64,000 nt of DNA, from NCBI RefSeq assembly GCF_000165425.1, contig NW_001798955.1:186001-250000 (forward strand), written 5' to 3'. A program made the position numbers and the translations under genes. Shown piece after piece: positions 1 to 13,902 of the stretch. Numbering within the stretch: the stretch's first letter is position 1; every line of letters begins with the position of its first letter. The notes beneath the pieces were generated by a model. It saw only the letters and a program-made list of their open reading frames with translations, ran no database searches and was not told the DNA's origin. This DNA comes from Paramecium tetraurelia (taxonomy: Eukaryota > Ciliophora > Oligohymenophorea > Peniculida > Parameciidae).

Positions 1-3000
1 GGATACTAGAACAAATTAAATAACTAATCCAAACAATAATAAGAAAATGAGTATTCCTTCTCAAGACTTAATTGTGGTAAAACCTATAAAAAGTGATTTA
101 TAAAATTAAGATGGTAAGCACCAAATTTTACTTCATTGAGATTTTTCCAACAATCACAAAAATTGATTCTTCTCTACATCTTCAAAGTCTTTTCTATATT
201 CTTCTACAAAATCCCAAATGATTAATTTTTACCTTCCACTTTACCCCAACCTGCATATTTATTTCTTTTAAAAGGTAAATCAGATACAACTTTAAATTTA
301 TCTTTTACTGGAATAGTATTCACTTTATACAACAAATTTTTTAAGTGAATATTGTCACTTCTAAATTTTAATATTCCTATGTTTCCAAATTACTTAACCC
401 TTTCATAGATAGGAGCCATAAACTATTTAATTTTATTTTCTTCATTTAATTCACAATCCGTAACATCTATATCTTTTAATTCTACACAAATATGAAAAAA
501 GAAGTATTTGCTTAGAAAATACCATCCTATTTCATTTAAGGATCTATTTTATGAGAAATTGATCTCCTTCAAAGGATGCTGATAATTTAAACCCTATCTT
601 TTAAAAAATTAGAATGCACAATTAGCAATCAACTTTGCAATATGATTCTTAATATCCATTCCATTTAAAAACAGATGAGTTAACATAGGTGTATATTCAC
701 TAAAGAAAAACGTCTTACATAAAGACTCCCAAGTTTCTACTGATCCAAAGGTATCATTATAAGAAAAATTTAAACATTTAAATTCAAATACCTTCTATTT
801 CTGATACTATAACCATTCTTTGCTAGTTTCAATCAAGTTTTAAATCATTTAGTTTGATAAATTAAGTTACACTAATTCAAGCCTCTCTAATTTGATATAC
901 TGAAAAAATATCAAATAGCGACTTAATTCTTGGAATGCTTCTTCGTCAATATTTTGAGATTTGCTTAAAGTGAAGCGCGTTAAAGATAGAGGCTTTCCAA
1001 CATTTTCACAATATTCTTCTGCTTAGTTTATTAATTTAAAGATTTATGTTACTGTAATATTGCATTACACTAAAATAAATTCTTTTAATTTAGATTCTTC
1101 GTTATAAATTAAATACTTCGATATATACAATAGGAAATCATTTGAGATCTTTTTGTGAGAGCTTAATTCAAATTAAGCATTAATTTCAAGTCTAATCAAA
1201 TTTTTAAAATTATCACTTAGATGTTTATTGTTGAACTTTTGCAATCCTTTAAATGATTTATATTCAAGTTATTACCATTAAAATATCTTATTACTCAAGA
1301 AATTTTATATAATTTTATCCTATTCATCCTCACCTATTTCTTCCATTTTAGTTATTAATTTACAATTTAATGCAATTGATTCTGCATTATTAAACCATGC
1401 CATGGTTTCTTTTATATTTTAGATTCTTAGACTTGAAAATTTAATTTCTTATAAGGTTGTCGAATTTTAAGAAATATATTCTAATAATTTGGGAGTTAAA
1501 TCTACAACTGTTTTAAGTTTAAGCACATTTAACTTAGGTATACTATTAATTAAATCAACATTATCAAATAATAAGCTACCACTTTAAGGGCATTCGATTT
1601 CAAAATGTTGTAACTTTTAACTCTCTAACAGATATTTAGAAAATGATTGAAGGAATTGGAATGAATCTTTGTTCTCGATCTTGAAAATTAATTTTTATAT
1701 TAATGAAGTCCAATCGCCAAGATTTTGCTTAACAAATCTGTCATCATCTTTAAATTATATGGATTCTGAAATCTTTAATTATTTTATTGGAAGCTTTTGC
1801 CCAAAGATTATGTCCTTTAGGAATTGATTGGATTAATTTTAATTAAGGTATTCATCTACCCTTATGAGATGTAATTTAGTTATTTTTAATTTTCCTTCAA
1901 ATTTATCTAAAAAGTTGAGTAATCCCTCTATAAATCCACTTTGAGCATCAGCAATTTTTAAAGATACTAAATTATTAATAAATAATGAATAAAAGGATTA
2001 TGTATTTAAGGAATCATTAAATTTAATAGAAGAGAGAGAAATTTTTTTAATGCTTGTGAATGCTTATTTTTTATCTTTAATTTGAAGATCTGATTGTATA
2101 AGAATCTTTTCAGAAATACTTGTAAATAAATCTAGATCTACATCGCTTATTTTTAAATTATTAATCTTGCTTTTTGGATAATAAACTAAACCAGCCAACA
2201 TTCTATAATAATAATTAGTTTTCTCTTTTTCATTTTCAAATTCAGTAAAGAATTTTAAAGCCATCTCTTAGACTCTTGGAGGAGGTGATTATATAAATTT
2301 TTCAGGTGCCAATTATATTTTATCTTGTAAATTTAACTGGTTTTATTCGATGAAACCATGTAATCTCTGTTCTTATTATTAAAAATCAGTATGTTATACT
2401 AAGATTTTTGTCTTTTTCTATTGCTAAAATTCTTTCGACATTATCAATTGATAAAACTACATATAAACAATATATTACTTTCCTCCATAAAGTACTTTTT
2501 ATTTAATTATTATCAGAAAAATCAATACATTTTAAAAACTTTTTTGATATTTGCTCTTATTCAATGCAAGTTGATATTAAATCTATTAACCCTTAAAAAA
2601 ATTCATCATTTAAAGAACAGTTTGATAAAACTAATTATTCTAATTGACACCTTAAGTCCTTTTCTTCTATCTGTTCCTAATTAAAGCAAACATACTCTAA
2701 AAATTGTAAAAATGCTTTGATATTTTTTTATAATTTCAATTTTTTCATTATTAAAACAGTTAATTATGATTTAATGAGTTATTAAGAATCTTTCAGCCCT
2801 GCAACTAATTTGTCCAAAGTTTTCTCAAAACCTTTACATTAGATGATTGATAATTATTCTAAATCACAATGAGGATCAAGAAAAAAGAATTATAATACTT
2901 CACTAGAGAAATTACATTCAATAAATGATAATTTAGTTATGAAATAAAATAATTATTTTCCTTGCTCTTCCTATTACTGACGCTATAAAAAATATTTGCT

Positions 3001-5229
3001 GAGAGATTTTGATAAATCCTCATTGATATCAACTTTTTTGAAATTTACTTCCTCTAGTTTTGGAGAAGCTAAAATAATTTTTAATGGTAAATCGAATTTC
3101 TTAAATTTATGATAAAGACATAGTTTCTTTAATGAGTCAAATTAAAATGATAAATCCATATCATATTCGAACTCGCTTATCTACAGATATTACAAATCCA
3201 GAAACTAATTGAAAATGCAATACTCAGAAAATATTTTAATTGCTTTATTATTTATATCAGTATTGTCCTTAAATTTTACAGTTTACAAATCAAAATTGTC
3301 ATCTTTGACAGGTGATACATAATGCTCATGAGAGAGTTAATCATAAGTTAAACTTAAGTTAGCAAGACTGATCTAGTTTAATTTCACTTAACTATTAGTG
3401 ATAAAGCATTTTAAAAACAATGATATATTCATTTATAATCCAACAATTTGAAGATCTAGCTTTTTTAAAGTAAAGAATTTTATATCAGATTAATTTTCTA
3501 AAAATTTACTCTGCAAAAGGATTTAGTCAAAGTATATCGTATCATTAAAGTTGTCTTCTTTAAATTATAATGTTTCCAAATCAAATGTCCTTTATGCCAA
3601 AAACACTTAAAGTATTTTCTCTGTTAATTTATCAGTTACAAAAGTATTCTTAATGATAAGGTTCTTCAAACTAAAAGTTCTATATACATCCAATGAATTT
3701 AAATATTATTAAAATGTAAAGCAATTTGAGTCTAATTCAAAGCTGCGTGAACTAAAACATAATGTTTAAATTGAAATAAATTCTTTTTCTTAAGTAAAAA
3801 ACAAATTATTCCATAATTATTTTAATACCTCCTCTCCTAATTGTTGATTTTACTTTTTTATAGTTATTGATTGTAAGTTTAATTATTAAGCTGTTCTGTA
3901 TTACTTTTTACAGTTTTAGATTGCATTAATGTAACTTTAACAGATCCCATCAGTTAATGAATTGATTACTAAACTCTTAACATTGCTAAAAGGATTAAAA
4001 ACCACAAATTTTAATAAATCTTCTAGTAAATCATATTACTATATAATTTCGATTGTGCTCAAATCGATAGATTCCAAATTCAACCTTTCTCCTTATTTAA
4101 TTCTATTTCTAAAAGCTTAAGCAAAATGGTACAATTTAGCTAAAAGTGATTCGCTATTTTAAAAGGTATTTTCAAAGGCAAAATACTTACAAGACTTAGA
4201 TATAATTTCATCTAAGAGAATCTGTAATGCAGATTCATCAATTTAGGAATTATTTGATAAATCAAGTTCCAATAGTCTTAGATAAGAATAACGATTACCA
4301 ATTAATGCTTTGCAATTAGATTGGGTTAATTAATTTAAGTTGTTTAATCCTAATTTTAAAAGTCCCTTAGCCTTTGCTAAGCTAACAAATAATGATTCTA
4401 TAAGTGTATTGGGACCAAGATAGTTATTGGAAATATTAAGTTCAGAGATAGTTTCTAAGGCTGATTCACTATAACAAGTAGATATCAAATATTCAAACCC
4501 TTAATAATTTTATTCATTAAAGCAGTTACTTAAATTAAAAGAGTGATATTTCATTCTTTTCAATTTCTTTTAGATGTATGAGTAATTCTTTTCGTCAAAT
4601 AATCTTTTATTGTATAAAATAATTGATTTGTATTAATGATTGATGCTTAAATTTAAAGTTAATTATTTTTCTAAGCAATCAGATAAGTTTTGTAAGTATT
4701 TACCTCTAAATATACCAGGATTATTTGATATAAGTAACTAAGTATATTGAGAGTACTTACATATTTTAAATTTAATTTGCTTTTAATTAATTCAAGAGTG
4801 AAGTCGTTGAGAGTATGATCATCAAGTTCATTATGATTAAATTCAATTTCTATCCCTTAAGGTTGTAGCCAAATAAGCAATTTCAATAAAAGCTAAAGAT
4901 GTTCTAAACCTAACTTTGATTTAGTAAATTTCATTTTTTTCAACTGATCACAAAATCTTAATTGTTTTTCAATATAAATCCAATATTCAATTTTAAAGTT
5001 CCCTTGAAAGTTGACAAATCGTAAATTTCCATTCCACTGTTTATTTTCGAGAAGAATCTTCATTATATATAAATTTTACATCAAACTATTTCATTTACTT
5101 TTACAACTAAGTATCTGGATCAAACTTAAACATTCTTTTAATTTCTAGTTAAGCAACCTATTAAACATGTCTTTTAGATGATCTTTCCTAATCGACGGTT
5201 TTCTTGAGAGTATTAATATATTCTTCCAT
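1..5229 (-). CDS. Large leucine-rich-repeat (RNI-like) protein, 3' end off the left edge
   Basis: Read with TAA/TAG as Gln, one frame runs from the ATG at 5229 to base 1 without a stop, giving about 1,728 codons so far. The body has irregular LRR/RNI-like units with asparagine ladders, such as ELNISNNYLGP and LELDLSNNSQIDESALQ. No catalytic motif, signal peptide or membrane segment is seen. Two introns are inferred: 4738..4760 (23 nt, GTA..TAG) and 5058..5079 (22 nt, GTA..AAG); the second is required by a frame change and is less certain. LRR solenoids are usually protein-binding scaffolds; the partner is unknown. The gene is divergent from the TTLL gene, with 186 bases between their starts. 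Its C-terminus is missing. Confidence 0.75.
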
Positions 5230-5415
5230 TAATAATTAAAAATATATTTATTATGTAATGTTTATTTAAAGAGAACAACTGAGATTTCATGAATACTAAT
5301 TAATTCTTATGATACTAATGATGAATATTTACTGCAAATTAAAAAAATGAATTTGGATTAATCTCGGCCATCTATATGCATTTATTTATTATATAAATAA
5401 ATTGCTGTTTTAATA
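5230..5415. promoter_or_regulatory. Divergent intergenic region between LRR and TTLL genes
   Basis: This AT-rich stretch of 186 bases separates two start codons on opposite strands, so both promoters should lie here. I see no motif that I can name. Confidence 0.4.
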
Positions 5416-7901
5416 ATGCAAAGAGATTTAGCTATATTTCCAAATACACCATAGCTATAAGGTCTATTTAATCCGACTCCCATTCATCCCATGACAGCTT
5501 TTGTCGCAAGATCATGTTATAAGTACAATCAACTACAAAGAAACAAATAATAAAGAATCGTTATATAACACATACCTTAAAAACTAAGACCGAATGAGAA
5601 GAGACACATTTCTTTACCTAGAGCCTTGTAGGCCATAAAGAAACAGCAATTTGAATGTATTCACTTTTGAATTAATAAGGTAGCATTGAGAAGATCATCT
5701 CATTAAAAGGATTAGTCCTATAGTTTAGTATTCTCTGAGTTTAAATAGGAGGAATTAATCCTATCAAATATAGATAAATTTTATAATATGTAGAATAAAT
5801 TACAAACAAGCAATGATGATTTAGTTGAAGAAAGGAAGGCAAATCTGAAAGAATTAAAAAGGTCAAATTCTAAGATGAAGAATGCTTTAGAGAATGATAA
5901 AACTAAGCTAATTTTATAAAACATATTAGGAGGAATGTAACAGAAGGTTAATGAAGTTGCACATGAGAATCATATGAGAATAATGGGGATGCAAATAAAG
6001 AAATTTAAATTGCAAGATCAATAGTCAATTAGAAATAAAGCATGGTCTCAAGAAAAGGAACGAGAATCCTCAAAATCTTTTGTTGAAAAGAGGGATTTTA
6101 ATACTCGTTCAGTTTAAAAGAAAAGATATCAATCCCCTTAGACTAAAATCAAAAATATATCATAATAAGCAATGAAGACAAATCAAAATTTCAGATTTTC
6201 ACTAACAGATTATTCTTCATTAAGCAGAGAATAATTGTTCTAAATGAAATTACTGAGTTATCACTATTTGATTTTTATAGTTGCTTCGCAAAGTAATTTT
6301 TATGTTTAACCATCTGAGGGTGTGATTGAATTAAAATTCAAAGTGGGAAAAGGAAATAATAGTTTATTAATAAAAGAATTGTTTAAATCTAGATGGTGGT
6401 GGAATCTAAATCAAGAGGCTGAATATAAGGAATTAAATTTTATATGGACGTAGATTAAGGTTCCACAATTTATGAATCTATAAGAATGGAGTAAAGATCC
6501 TTCCATTAATAGATTAAAATCCCTATCTTCAACATTTGCAGATTTAAAAAGATAAAAAAAACAGAAATCCCCAAAAAGTAATAAATAAATTCAAAAGTTT
6601 GGAACATTCGATGATCCAATAAAAAAATTGATTGTAGAATAGGATGTTAATGAACTGAAATCAATGGATAAGTCCATCTAAAGTTTTATTAAGTATGCTG
6701 AAAAGAAGGAGTTAAAAATAATTGAGAATGTAAATAAAGTAATCTATCATTTAACTATTTAGATTCACAATCATATTGAGAGAAATTATCATCTGGGTAA
6801 TAAGAAAGCCATGTTCCATAATATGAAGAAGTATTATGAATTAACAAAACAGGAGTTATCTCTTCATTTACCTATGACTTTCCATGTTTCTGGAACCAAA
6901 GATAAGTAATATCAATAGTTTATGGAATATTATAAATAGAAGTATTTTAGATCTATTTATAAGGAAGGGAAACAATATTTGGATAGTGAAGCCAGGAGAA
7001 TTTACTAATAGAGGAAATGGAATTATTGTTTGTTAATCCTTAGCTGAAATTCATAAAATTGTAAGCAAAAAGTAGGTTCATCCCAATGGCAAACCATTTA
7101 CTTATTTGATACAAAAATATATTGAAAAACCCTTTCTGTATAACAAACGCAAATTTGACATACGGTGTTACTTTTTGATAACTCAGTTAAATAGCATCAT
7201 CAGAGCCTACTGGTATGAGGAAGGCTATATAAGAACTTCGAGTGAAGAATTTGATATCAAAGATGTGAGTAATTAGTATGTGCATTTAACTAATGATGCT
7301 ATTCAAAAATATAGTGAGGCTTATGGAAAATACGAAAATGGGAACAAGTTGTCTTTTGCAGAATTCTAAAGATATCTTGATAAATGGCATAGTAATGATC
7401 ATCTGAATTTCTATAAGGATTTATACCCAGAATTGAAGATAATCACTTTGAATGCCATTAAGTCTGTATACCATAAGATTGAGCCTTACAAAAGAAACTA
7501 CAATTTTGAAATTTTTGGATTAGATTTCATGATTGATGAGAAATTCTAACCATATTTAATTGAAATCAATACAAACCCTTGTTTAGAACTCAGTTCTCCC
7601 TTGTTGGGTAGAATTATTCCTGCTATGGTTGAAAATGCCTTCAGGTATTTGAATATTTAATCTGTAATTTAGGTTATCTATAGATACATTGATTCCTCCA
7701 CCAGAGTAATCTACTTGGCCACCGAACAAGAAACATTTATTATTTTACGATAACATGTTGGAAAACAATAGATTCTAATTGATTTTCGACGAAAGAGAAG
7801 ATGCCTAAGAATTAAATGTGTTATATAGCAATTAATTAAATGATGATCAAACAGATGAAATGGATGAAGAAGAGGAAGAATATCAATCTGATGCTGATTG
7901 A
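5416..7901 (+). CDS. Tubulin-tyrosine-ligase-like (TTLL) enzyme
   Basis: TTLL enzymes add tyrosine, glutamate or glycine chains to tubulin, mainly on axonemal and cortical microtubules. The C-terminal half carries the ATP-grasp/TTL signatures: IWIVKPGEFTNRGNGI, FDIRCYFLI, YVHLTNDAIQKY, and FGLDFMIDEKFQPYLIEINTNP split across the metal- and ATP-binding region. A basic, Gln-rich N-terminal segment of about 200 residues and an acidic tail (EEEEEYQSDAD) flank it. Introns at 5657..5683 (27 nt), 6906..6939 (34 nt) and 7645..7672 (28 nt) are all GTA..TAG. Removing them leaves 799 codons. Whether it glutamylates or glycylates cannot be told by eye. It is convergent with the kelch gene, 147 bases away. 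Confidence 0.93.
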
Positions 7902-8048
7902 AATAAACTTAATGTTATACTCATCTACCATCTTCTTTTTATAGAAATATTATAATCACTAAAATCAAAATGATTGTTTCAATTAAAATTAATCAATTGT
8001 CTATAGAATTAATTGCATTAATTAATGAAATTAAGAATTTGTTTATAT

Positions 8049-9764
8049 TCACATTATACTACAAGTGCATGCAGCTTTGGTATCCCTTCTGGATTCCAAG
8101 TTCTGTAATTGTGAAGGTTCCTTTTTATCTGTGTCATCAAAATAAAACACTTTCTTTTCATAATATCTCTGTTATTATTAAATTGTACCTTAAATTACTT
8201 GCTGAGTATATTAGAGATGGTTTTGATATCTATTTTGTCTATCCTATTAAAGTAATTTCATTGAGTTTGAATGAAATTGCTTAAATTTAAAATGTTTACG
8301 AAGCCTTGCCTCCCAAGATAATGAGTGCTTTTTGTTTGAAAACATCATCCACCATTTTTGTCACTGAGGCATTGTAAAAATGACTATAAACCTTCTCGGT
8401 TGCAACTATATTTTGGTACTTTATAGTAAGAGTATCAACAATCGAAAATTTTCCAAAATTCAAACTCAAATTGGCTTAATCTGTCATTGAAAACTAATCA
8501 AATCTATTATAATCATTTTACTAGTTTGGCTCTAGCGATATGTTCTAGAATCAATTTTAAACTAACATATTCACAAGTTTAATTAGCTTCTATCAACTCT
8601 TGATCTACTTCTCTTTCGTATTCTAATAAAGGATTTCCACCCATTATAAAAATATATTTTTGATCAACTGATCTATGTTCAGCATCTACTTTCTCCTTTT
8701 CTCCATTATCCTTATCTTACCATATCAGTCCTTTGTCCTTTATCAAATCAAAAACTATAGGATTCATTCTAGATTTCGTCATTGTGATTATTAACACAGG
8801 TGTTAGTGTAACTTCTCTCCTTTTTATTTCAAATACTTTGATTGTTTTCAATGGTTTCTTCTCTCCTCTCTGTAAATGATGTCCTCCAATTACGAATAAC
8901 ACGCTTTTCCATTAATATTCATGTTCACATTCAATCAAATACAATAATGGATCTTATCTAGGCTTATCCTCATTCAGATTTAATGAAACTAAAGGTTTAT
9001 CTTTATTATCATTTATTAACATATCTGAACTGTATATATGAACTTTCCCTTATTTATTATCGTAGATATAGAATCTTCCTGTTGTTTTCTCTTGAACTAT
9101 GGACAGAGATGGCCTCTATCCACTAAAATCTTATAACTTTAAATGCTTCTCCCATTAAGTATTGTTGCCTAAATGTTGACTAATTAAAAGGAGATTCTTA
9201 GGAGCTATGAAACACAGTTTAGAAATCTGATTTTTGTATAGTCTAACATATTGTTTCTTGGTTGAAACAATCTCTTTTACTACAGATGTTCCACTGGCCT
9301 TTTATTCCCTTTCTTTCCTTTTAATTCGAGCTAGAAGTATTATAGCTAAAAAATTGTATACTTTTGTCTAGATGTTTGGCATCCTCATAGGAAATGCCCT
9401 CATTCTTAAAAATTGTCTTGTAATTATAAATTAAATTGAATGAGACAATTTCAGGTATTTTCGTTAACAATTAAACTTCTTGAAAAAAATTAGGTTTATC
9501 CTCCTAAGTTTCTTCTACAATTTATTCCTTCACTTATGATGCTTGAAGTAACACAGGAATATAAAATGCTCTTAGTTATTCGCATAAATATCATACTAAT
9601 TTCCTTTTAATATATTATCTATAGTGAGACTAGAATCATCTGCAGACCTTTGAATCATCTTACTTTCATGCTTTTGTTACTAGGTACCATATATATTCCT
9701 ACATGTTTATAATTCAATACCTATTCAAATTTATCATATCATTGATGTCGATACTATCACTCAT
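8049..9764 (-). CDS. Kelch-like beta-propeller protein
   Basis: About 530 residues. Several beta-propeller-like blades are visible: VLFVIGG, KYIFIMGG and ALIILGG strands, each followed by a variable loop, and the kelch-like MTKSRMNPIVFDL before one of them. Kelch propellers act as protein-interaction platforms, but no BTB or other partner domain is seen in the Lys/Glu/Gln-rich N-terminus. About five introns are needed, including a 22-nt one right after codon 17 and 8494..8521 (28 nt, GTA..TAG). One 26-nt intron ends in AAG. The last junction, a 22-nt intron ending GAG near 8170, is atypical and the C-terminal 45 residues are less sure. The assignment to the kelch class rests on the blade pattern only. 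Confidence 0.65.
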
Positions 9765-9992
9765 TTTAATTAATTTTTCACTTTATATACAAAAAAATCA
9801 TAACTAATACTAAAGAACACAAGACAAGCTTATTGTGTCTATGGACCAAATGATTGATTGGATTTGTAATTGATATCTAAGAATTTTGATTAACATAAAA
9901 TCTTATAATTTTAGATTGTAAGTAAGTTATAAATTTCAATTAAAATAAAGGTATTAATTTAATTTATTGAATAAAATTGTGCTAATCAGTAT

Positions 9993-11681
9993 TCATTATT
10001 TTTATTCTTACTAATTTTACTATCTAGCCATTTCATTTCGTATTGCGTATTTGTGCAACGGATTTTAATTTAAACTAAAAGATTTAGATTGAGTCGAATT
10101 GCCTTTTGCATTTCCTTCATTAGATAAATTGTTTCCATCATTATTACTAAATCTCGAAGGCTTCTGCTATTGCTATTCATTTCTATTCAATTATCTCCCT
10201 TATGCGGATGGACTATTGAAACTGTTAATCAATGGCGAATCTTGTATAGATTATTTCAATACCTATTTAATCTGTTCGCCCATTTAATAAAGGACTTTGT
10301 TAATGCAGACTATCATTTGAATAATCCTTTCTTAATTTAGAAGAAGCTGCTATTAGAGGTGAATGTAATGGAGAATTATTTAATTACTTTAATCTCTATT
10401 TATCAAATCTCAATTGTTCTTCTTGATTTTTCAATGCATTATCCTCATTTTCCTCTATTTATTTTAATCTTCTTCCAAAATAGCCATGACTCAATGCTTC
10501 CTTAGCAGATATTCTTGTTTTTGGATTCTTATCAAGTAATTTCATTAGTAGATCATAGGCTTATTAAGGAACACTCTCAAAGATTGAGGCATCAAATGAT
10601 ATTTCACATTTTCTGTTTTTACCCAAAACGTCATTGTAGCTTTTACCAGGAAAGGCTGGCTTTCCAGTGAGTCTAAGATTCAAAACAATCAGCTTACAAA
10701 ATATAGAATATTAATCCTAAACTAAAAATATCACATATTGGATCATATCTTCCTCCATCTTTGCAATTAATCACTTCTGGAGCCACAAATCCTGGAGTAC
10801 CACATCTATTAAACAAATAAGGAAATTCATCAGAACGTTGAGCTAATCCAAAATCAGCAATACAAACAGATTATATAACACTTCAAATAAAATTATTAAA
10901 ATACCCCTATTTTCTAAATAAAATATTTTCTGGTTTTAAATCTCTATGCATTATATTTTTCGAATGCATATGATGAAGTCCTTCCAATAGACTAAAAACA
11001 AGCACTTCAATTTCAAATGCATTAAACTATGGTCTATTTTTCACTTTGTCATACAAGGATCCGCCTTCCAAAAGATCAAGTACCATATAAAGAGAATTAT
11101 CAGTCTCATACACTTCATGCAATTTTATCAGCGCATAACTATCAAGCTATCTCATTATTGCTATTTCATTTAATATTGAAAGCTAAGATAGTTTTTTTAT
11201 GTACCTTCCCTTTATCTTATCCATATGCTACTTCTTTGGAGAATGCTTTAATCGCAAAACTTCTTTCATCTTCCAAACGATCTGCCAAATATACTGAAGC
11301 AAAGTTGCCCTTCCCTATTTTGCGATGAGCCTTGAAGCTTTCATGAAACCCTCTTTAATTTATATGTTTGGCCAAATAATCTCTCCAATTCTTTAGCAAT
11401 TAAACATCATCTGAAAAAAGTGTTATTTTGTGTTAAACATTCTCTCTTTCAATCTACAACCCCAAAGGTTTCCCTACTTTGAATTTTTCCTCATTAGGTT
11501 CTCTCAATAAAGAAAACTTTGTGTCAAATGTTAATGAAATGAATTTCTTTTTATTTGCAACGATAATCTAATTAGAATATCCATGAAGCACTCTAGTTTT
11601 ACCTTTTTAAGTTTTAAATTCTCCAACTATTTGTGGAGGTTAGGATTAATTTTAAAGAGGCTCTGTTAATTTATAATTCAT
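9993..11681 (-). CDS. Ser/Thr protein kinase with N-terminal PH-like domain
   Basis: 531 codons after removal of four introns: 11183..11204, 10881..10904, 10673..10697 and 10241..10262. The second and fourth end in AAG. Residues 1-115 look like a pleckstrin-homology fold (RVLHGYSNQIIVANKKKF..., ending in an NWRDYLAK helix). The kinase domain follows, with GKGNFASVY (Gly loop), AIKAF (ATP lysine), HRDLKPEN (catalytic loop), DFG and CGTPGFVAPEV (activation segment/APE). All residues needed for catalysis are present. The tail of about 150 residues is rich in Gln, Ser and Asn and looks disordered. The domain order suggests membrane-lipid recruitment of a CaMK/AGC-like kinase; the substrate is unknown. 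Confidence 0.92.
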
Positions 11682-12194
11682 TTAAAAAATAATCAATATT
11701 AAACCTACTGATTTTTAATTTCTTCCTCATTATTACAAACGTTTCAAACCTTAATATTGAGGATTTTCATATTTATAAATTTGATATATAAAATTAGATC
11801 TATAAAACAAGTTAATATCAATATAATCAATATTTTTTATAAAATAAATTTAGTAAACTTTAAGTATGCTTTGTGTCGTTTATTATTTTGATCATAAAAT
11901 TAGATACATCTGAAAGAGTATTAGATTTATTTAATATATTTTTGAAATAAATCATTTATCATAAAATGGAAAAATTATAAATCTCATTCTTATTAAGGTG
12001 ATAAAAATTATCTAATTAATAATTAATCTATAAATAAAAAAGCATTTCTAATAATCTTATTAATATTTTCTACACTATCATTTAGATTCTTTTCATTAAT
12101 TGTTTCATAATAAAATTCATATTTATTTAAGGTTCTCCTAGAAAATAACATTTGCTTTTAAAGTTTAAATGATTCAATATATTATTTTTATATT
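11682..12194. other. Gene-free divergent region, 513 bases
   Basis: Very AT-rich sequence between the kinase start and the copine start. It probably holds both promoters. No ORF, RNA gene or repeat could be supported. Confidence 0.4.
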
Positions 12195-13869
12195 ATGTAA
12201 TAATAAGTACTAACAAAAGATAGGGAAAAAATTGAACTTTTCTTCTCCGCTAGAGGCCTAGCCAATAAGGATGTTCTCTCAGATAGTGACCCTTAATTAT
12301 ATGTCTATTTAACAGAAGGAAAACAAGGAGCTGAAAAATTAATAGCAAAAACAGAAGTTAAAAAAAACAACCTGAATCCTGATTGGAAAGTAAATACGTA
12401 TTTTTATTCCAAGGTATCTGTTGTTTTGGACTTTATCTTTGAAGTAAACCAATACCTTCGATTCTTAGTTGTGGATAGTGACGGAGACGATATTAAGGAT
12501 GACGACATAATTGGTACTTTAAATGTATGCTTAACTTTATAATTTTAGACTACTGTGGGGGAAATAATGGGATCGAGGAACTAAGTTTATATGGGCTAGC
12601 TTTCATATAAAAATAAATAAACAGGAAAGCTTCTGGTAAAAGCAGATAAAAGATAAGAAATAAAAGGATCAAATTAAGTTATTTATTGGCAATGGTATGG
12701 GAAGAAAATAAAAAATATGGATGGATGGTTTGGAGTATCAGACCCTTTTCTAAGATTCTTTAAATGGCATAAAAATTCAGATTGGTTGATGGTTCATGAA
12801 ACTGAATTTATAAAAGATAATGAAAGTCCAATTTGGAAAGGCTTTGAAATAACTCATGATAAATTACATGATGAGAATCCATAATAGCCAATTAAAATTG
12901 AACTTTGGGATAATGAAAAGGATGGAAAACATTAATTGATTGGATCTGTCGAAGTTACTATAGAGTAAATATTTTTCAAAGAGATTCATGAGTTTCAAGT
13001 TAAAACACCCAAAGGAGTAATTAATTTAATCAATTTAGGAATTTGGAGGAACTATTGGAATAAAATCCTTTTAAAAGCCATCATTTATTGATTATTTGAA
13101 AGGTGGAGAATAGATTAATCTTTAAATTGCCATTGATTTTACAGGATCAAATGGTAACCCTAATCATCAAAGCTCATTACATTATAATGTTCCAAATCAA
13201 TTAAATCAATATTAAAATGCATTGAGCCAAGTGGCAGAAATATTGCTGAATTATGACTTTGATAAAAAGGTTCCTGTATATGGTTTTGGTGGTATACCCT
13301 CCTTACCTAACTATCATAAGGGTTCAACAGATGATTGGTACTTTATATTTATATGTAGTTTCCCACTTAATGGTAATAAAAAAGATCCAGAAGTTTTAGG
13401 ACTTGTAGGAATTATGGATGCTTATAAGCATGCACTTAACCATGTTTCATTAAGCGGTCCAACAGTATTTGCTCCTGTTATAGAGAATGCAATAGAAATT
13501 GCGGAAAAGAATAAAAAAAAAGACATTTACAACGTTCTCTTAATTATGACAGATGGTTAAATTGATGATATGGATGAATGTGTTAAATTGGTTAAAAAAG
13601 CAGCAAAACTTCCATTATCAATTATCATAGTCGGAGTTGGTAGTGCTAATTTTTAGAAAATGGAGGATTTGGATGGAGATGGTCCATAATATTAAGATTG
13701 TTTAAGAGATGTTGTTTAATTTGTGCCATTTTTGAAATTCTCTGGAAAGCCAGGAGATTTGGCTAAAGAATTGCTCTCAGAATTACCTGATTAATTAATT
13801 TAGTATAAATAATTGATTGGAAAGGGTCCAAACCCTGCATAATAAATAGATTTAAGCAAATTAGCATGA
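12195..13869 (+). CDS. Copine (two C2 domains + von Willebrand A-like domain)
   Basis: Copines are soluble proteins that bind phospholipid membranes when calcium rises. C2A covers residues 10-130 (FFSARGLANKD, VVDSDGDDI). C2B covers about 150-270, with the DPFLRFFKW and ELWDNEKDGKHQLIGS calcium-loop motifs. The A/copine domain then runs from PSFIDYLKGGEQINLQIAIDFTGSNG, containing the MIDAS-like D-F-T-G-S, through LLIMTDGQIDD. Introns are 12390..12413 (ends AAG), 12525..12548 and 13017..13038. The third is essential, because it restores the typical linker before SFIDY. The spliced length is 535 codons, within the usual size for the family. It stops 34 bases before the end of the convergent helicase gene. 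Confidence 0.95.
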
Positions 13870-13902
13870 TAATTCTATGAGTATTAAAACACAAAACATT
13901 AA

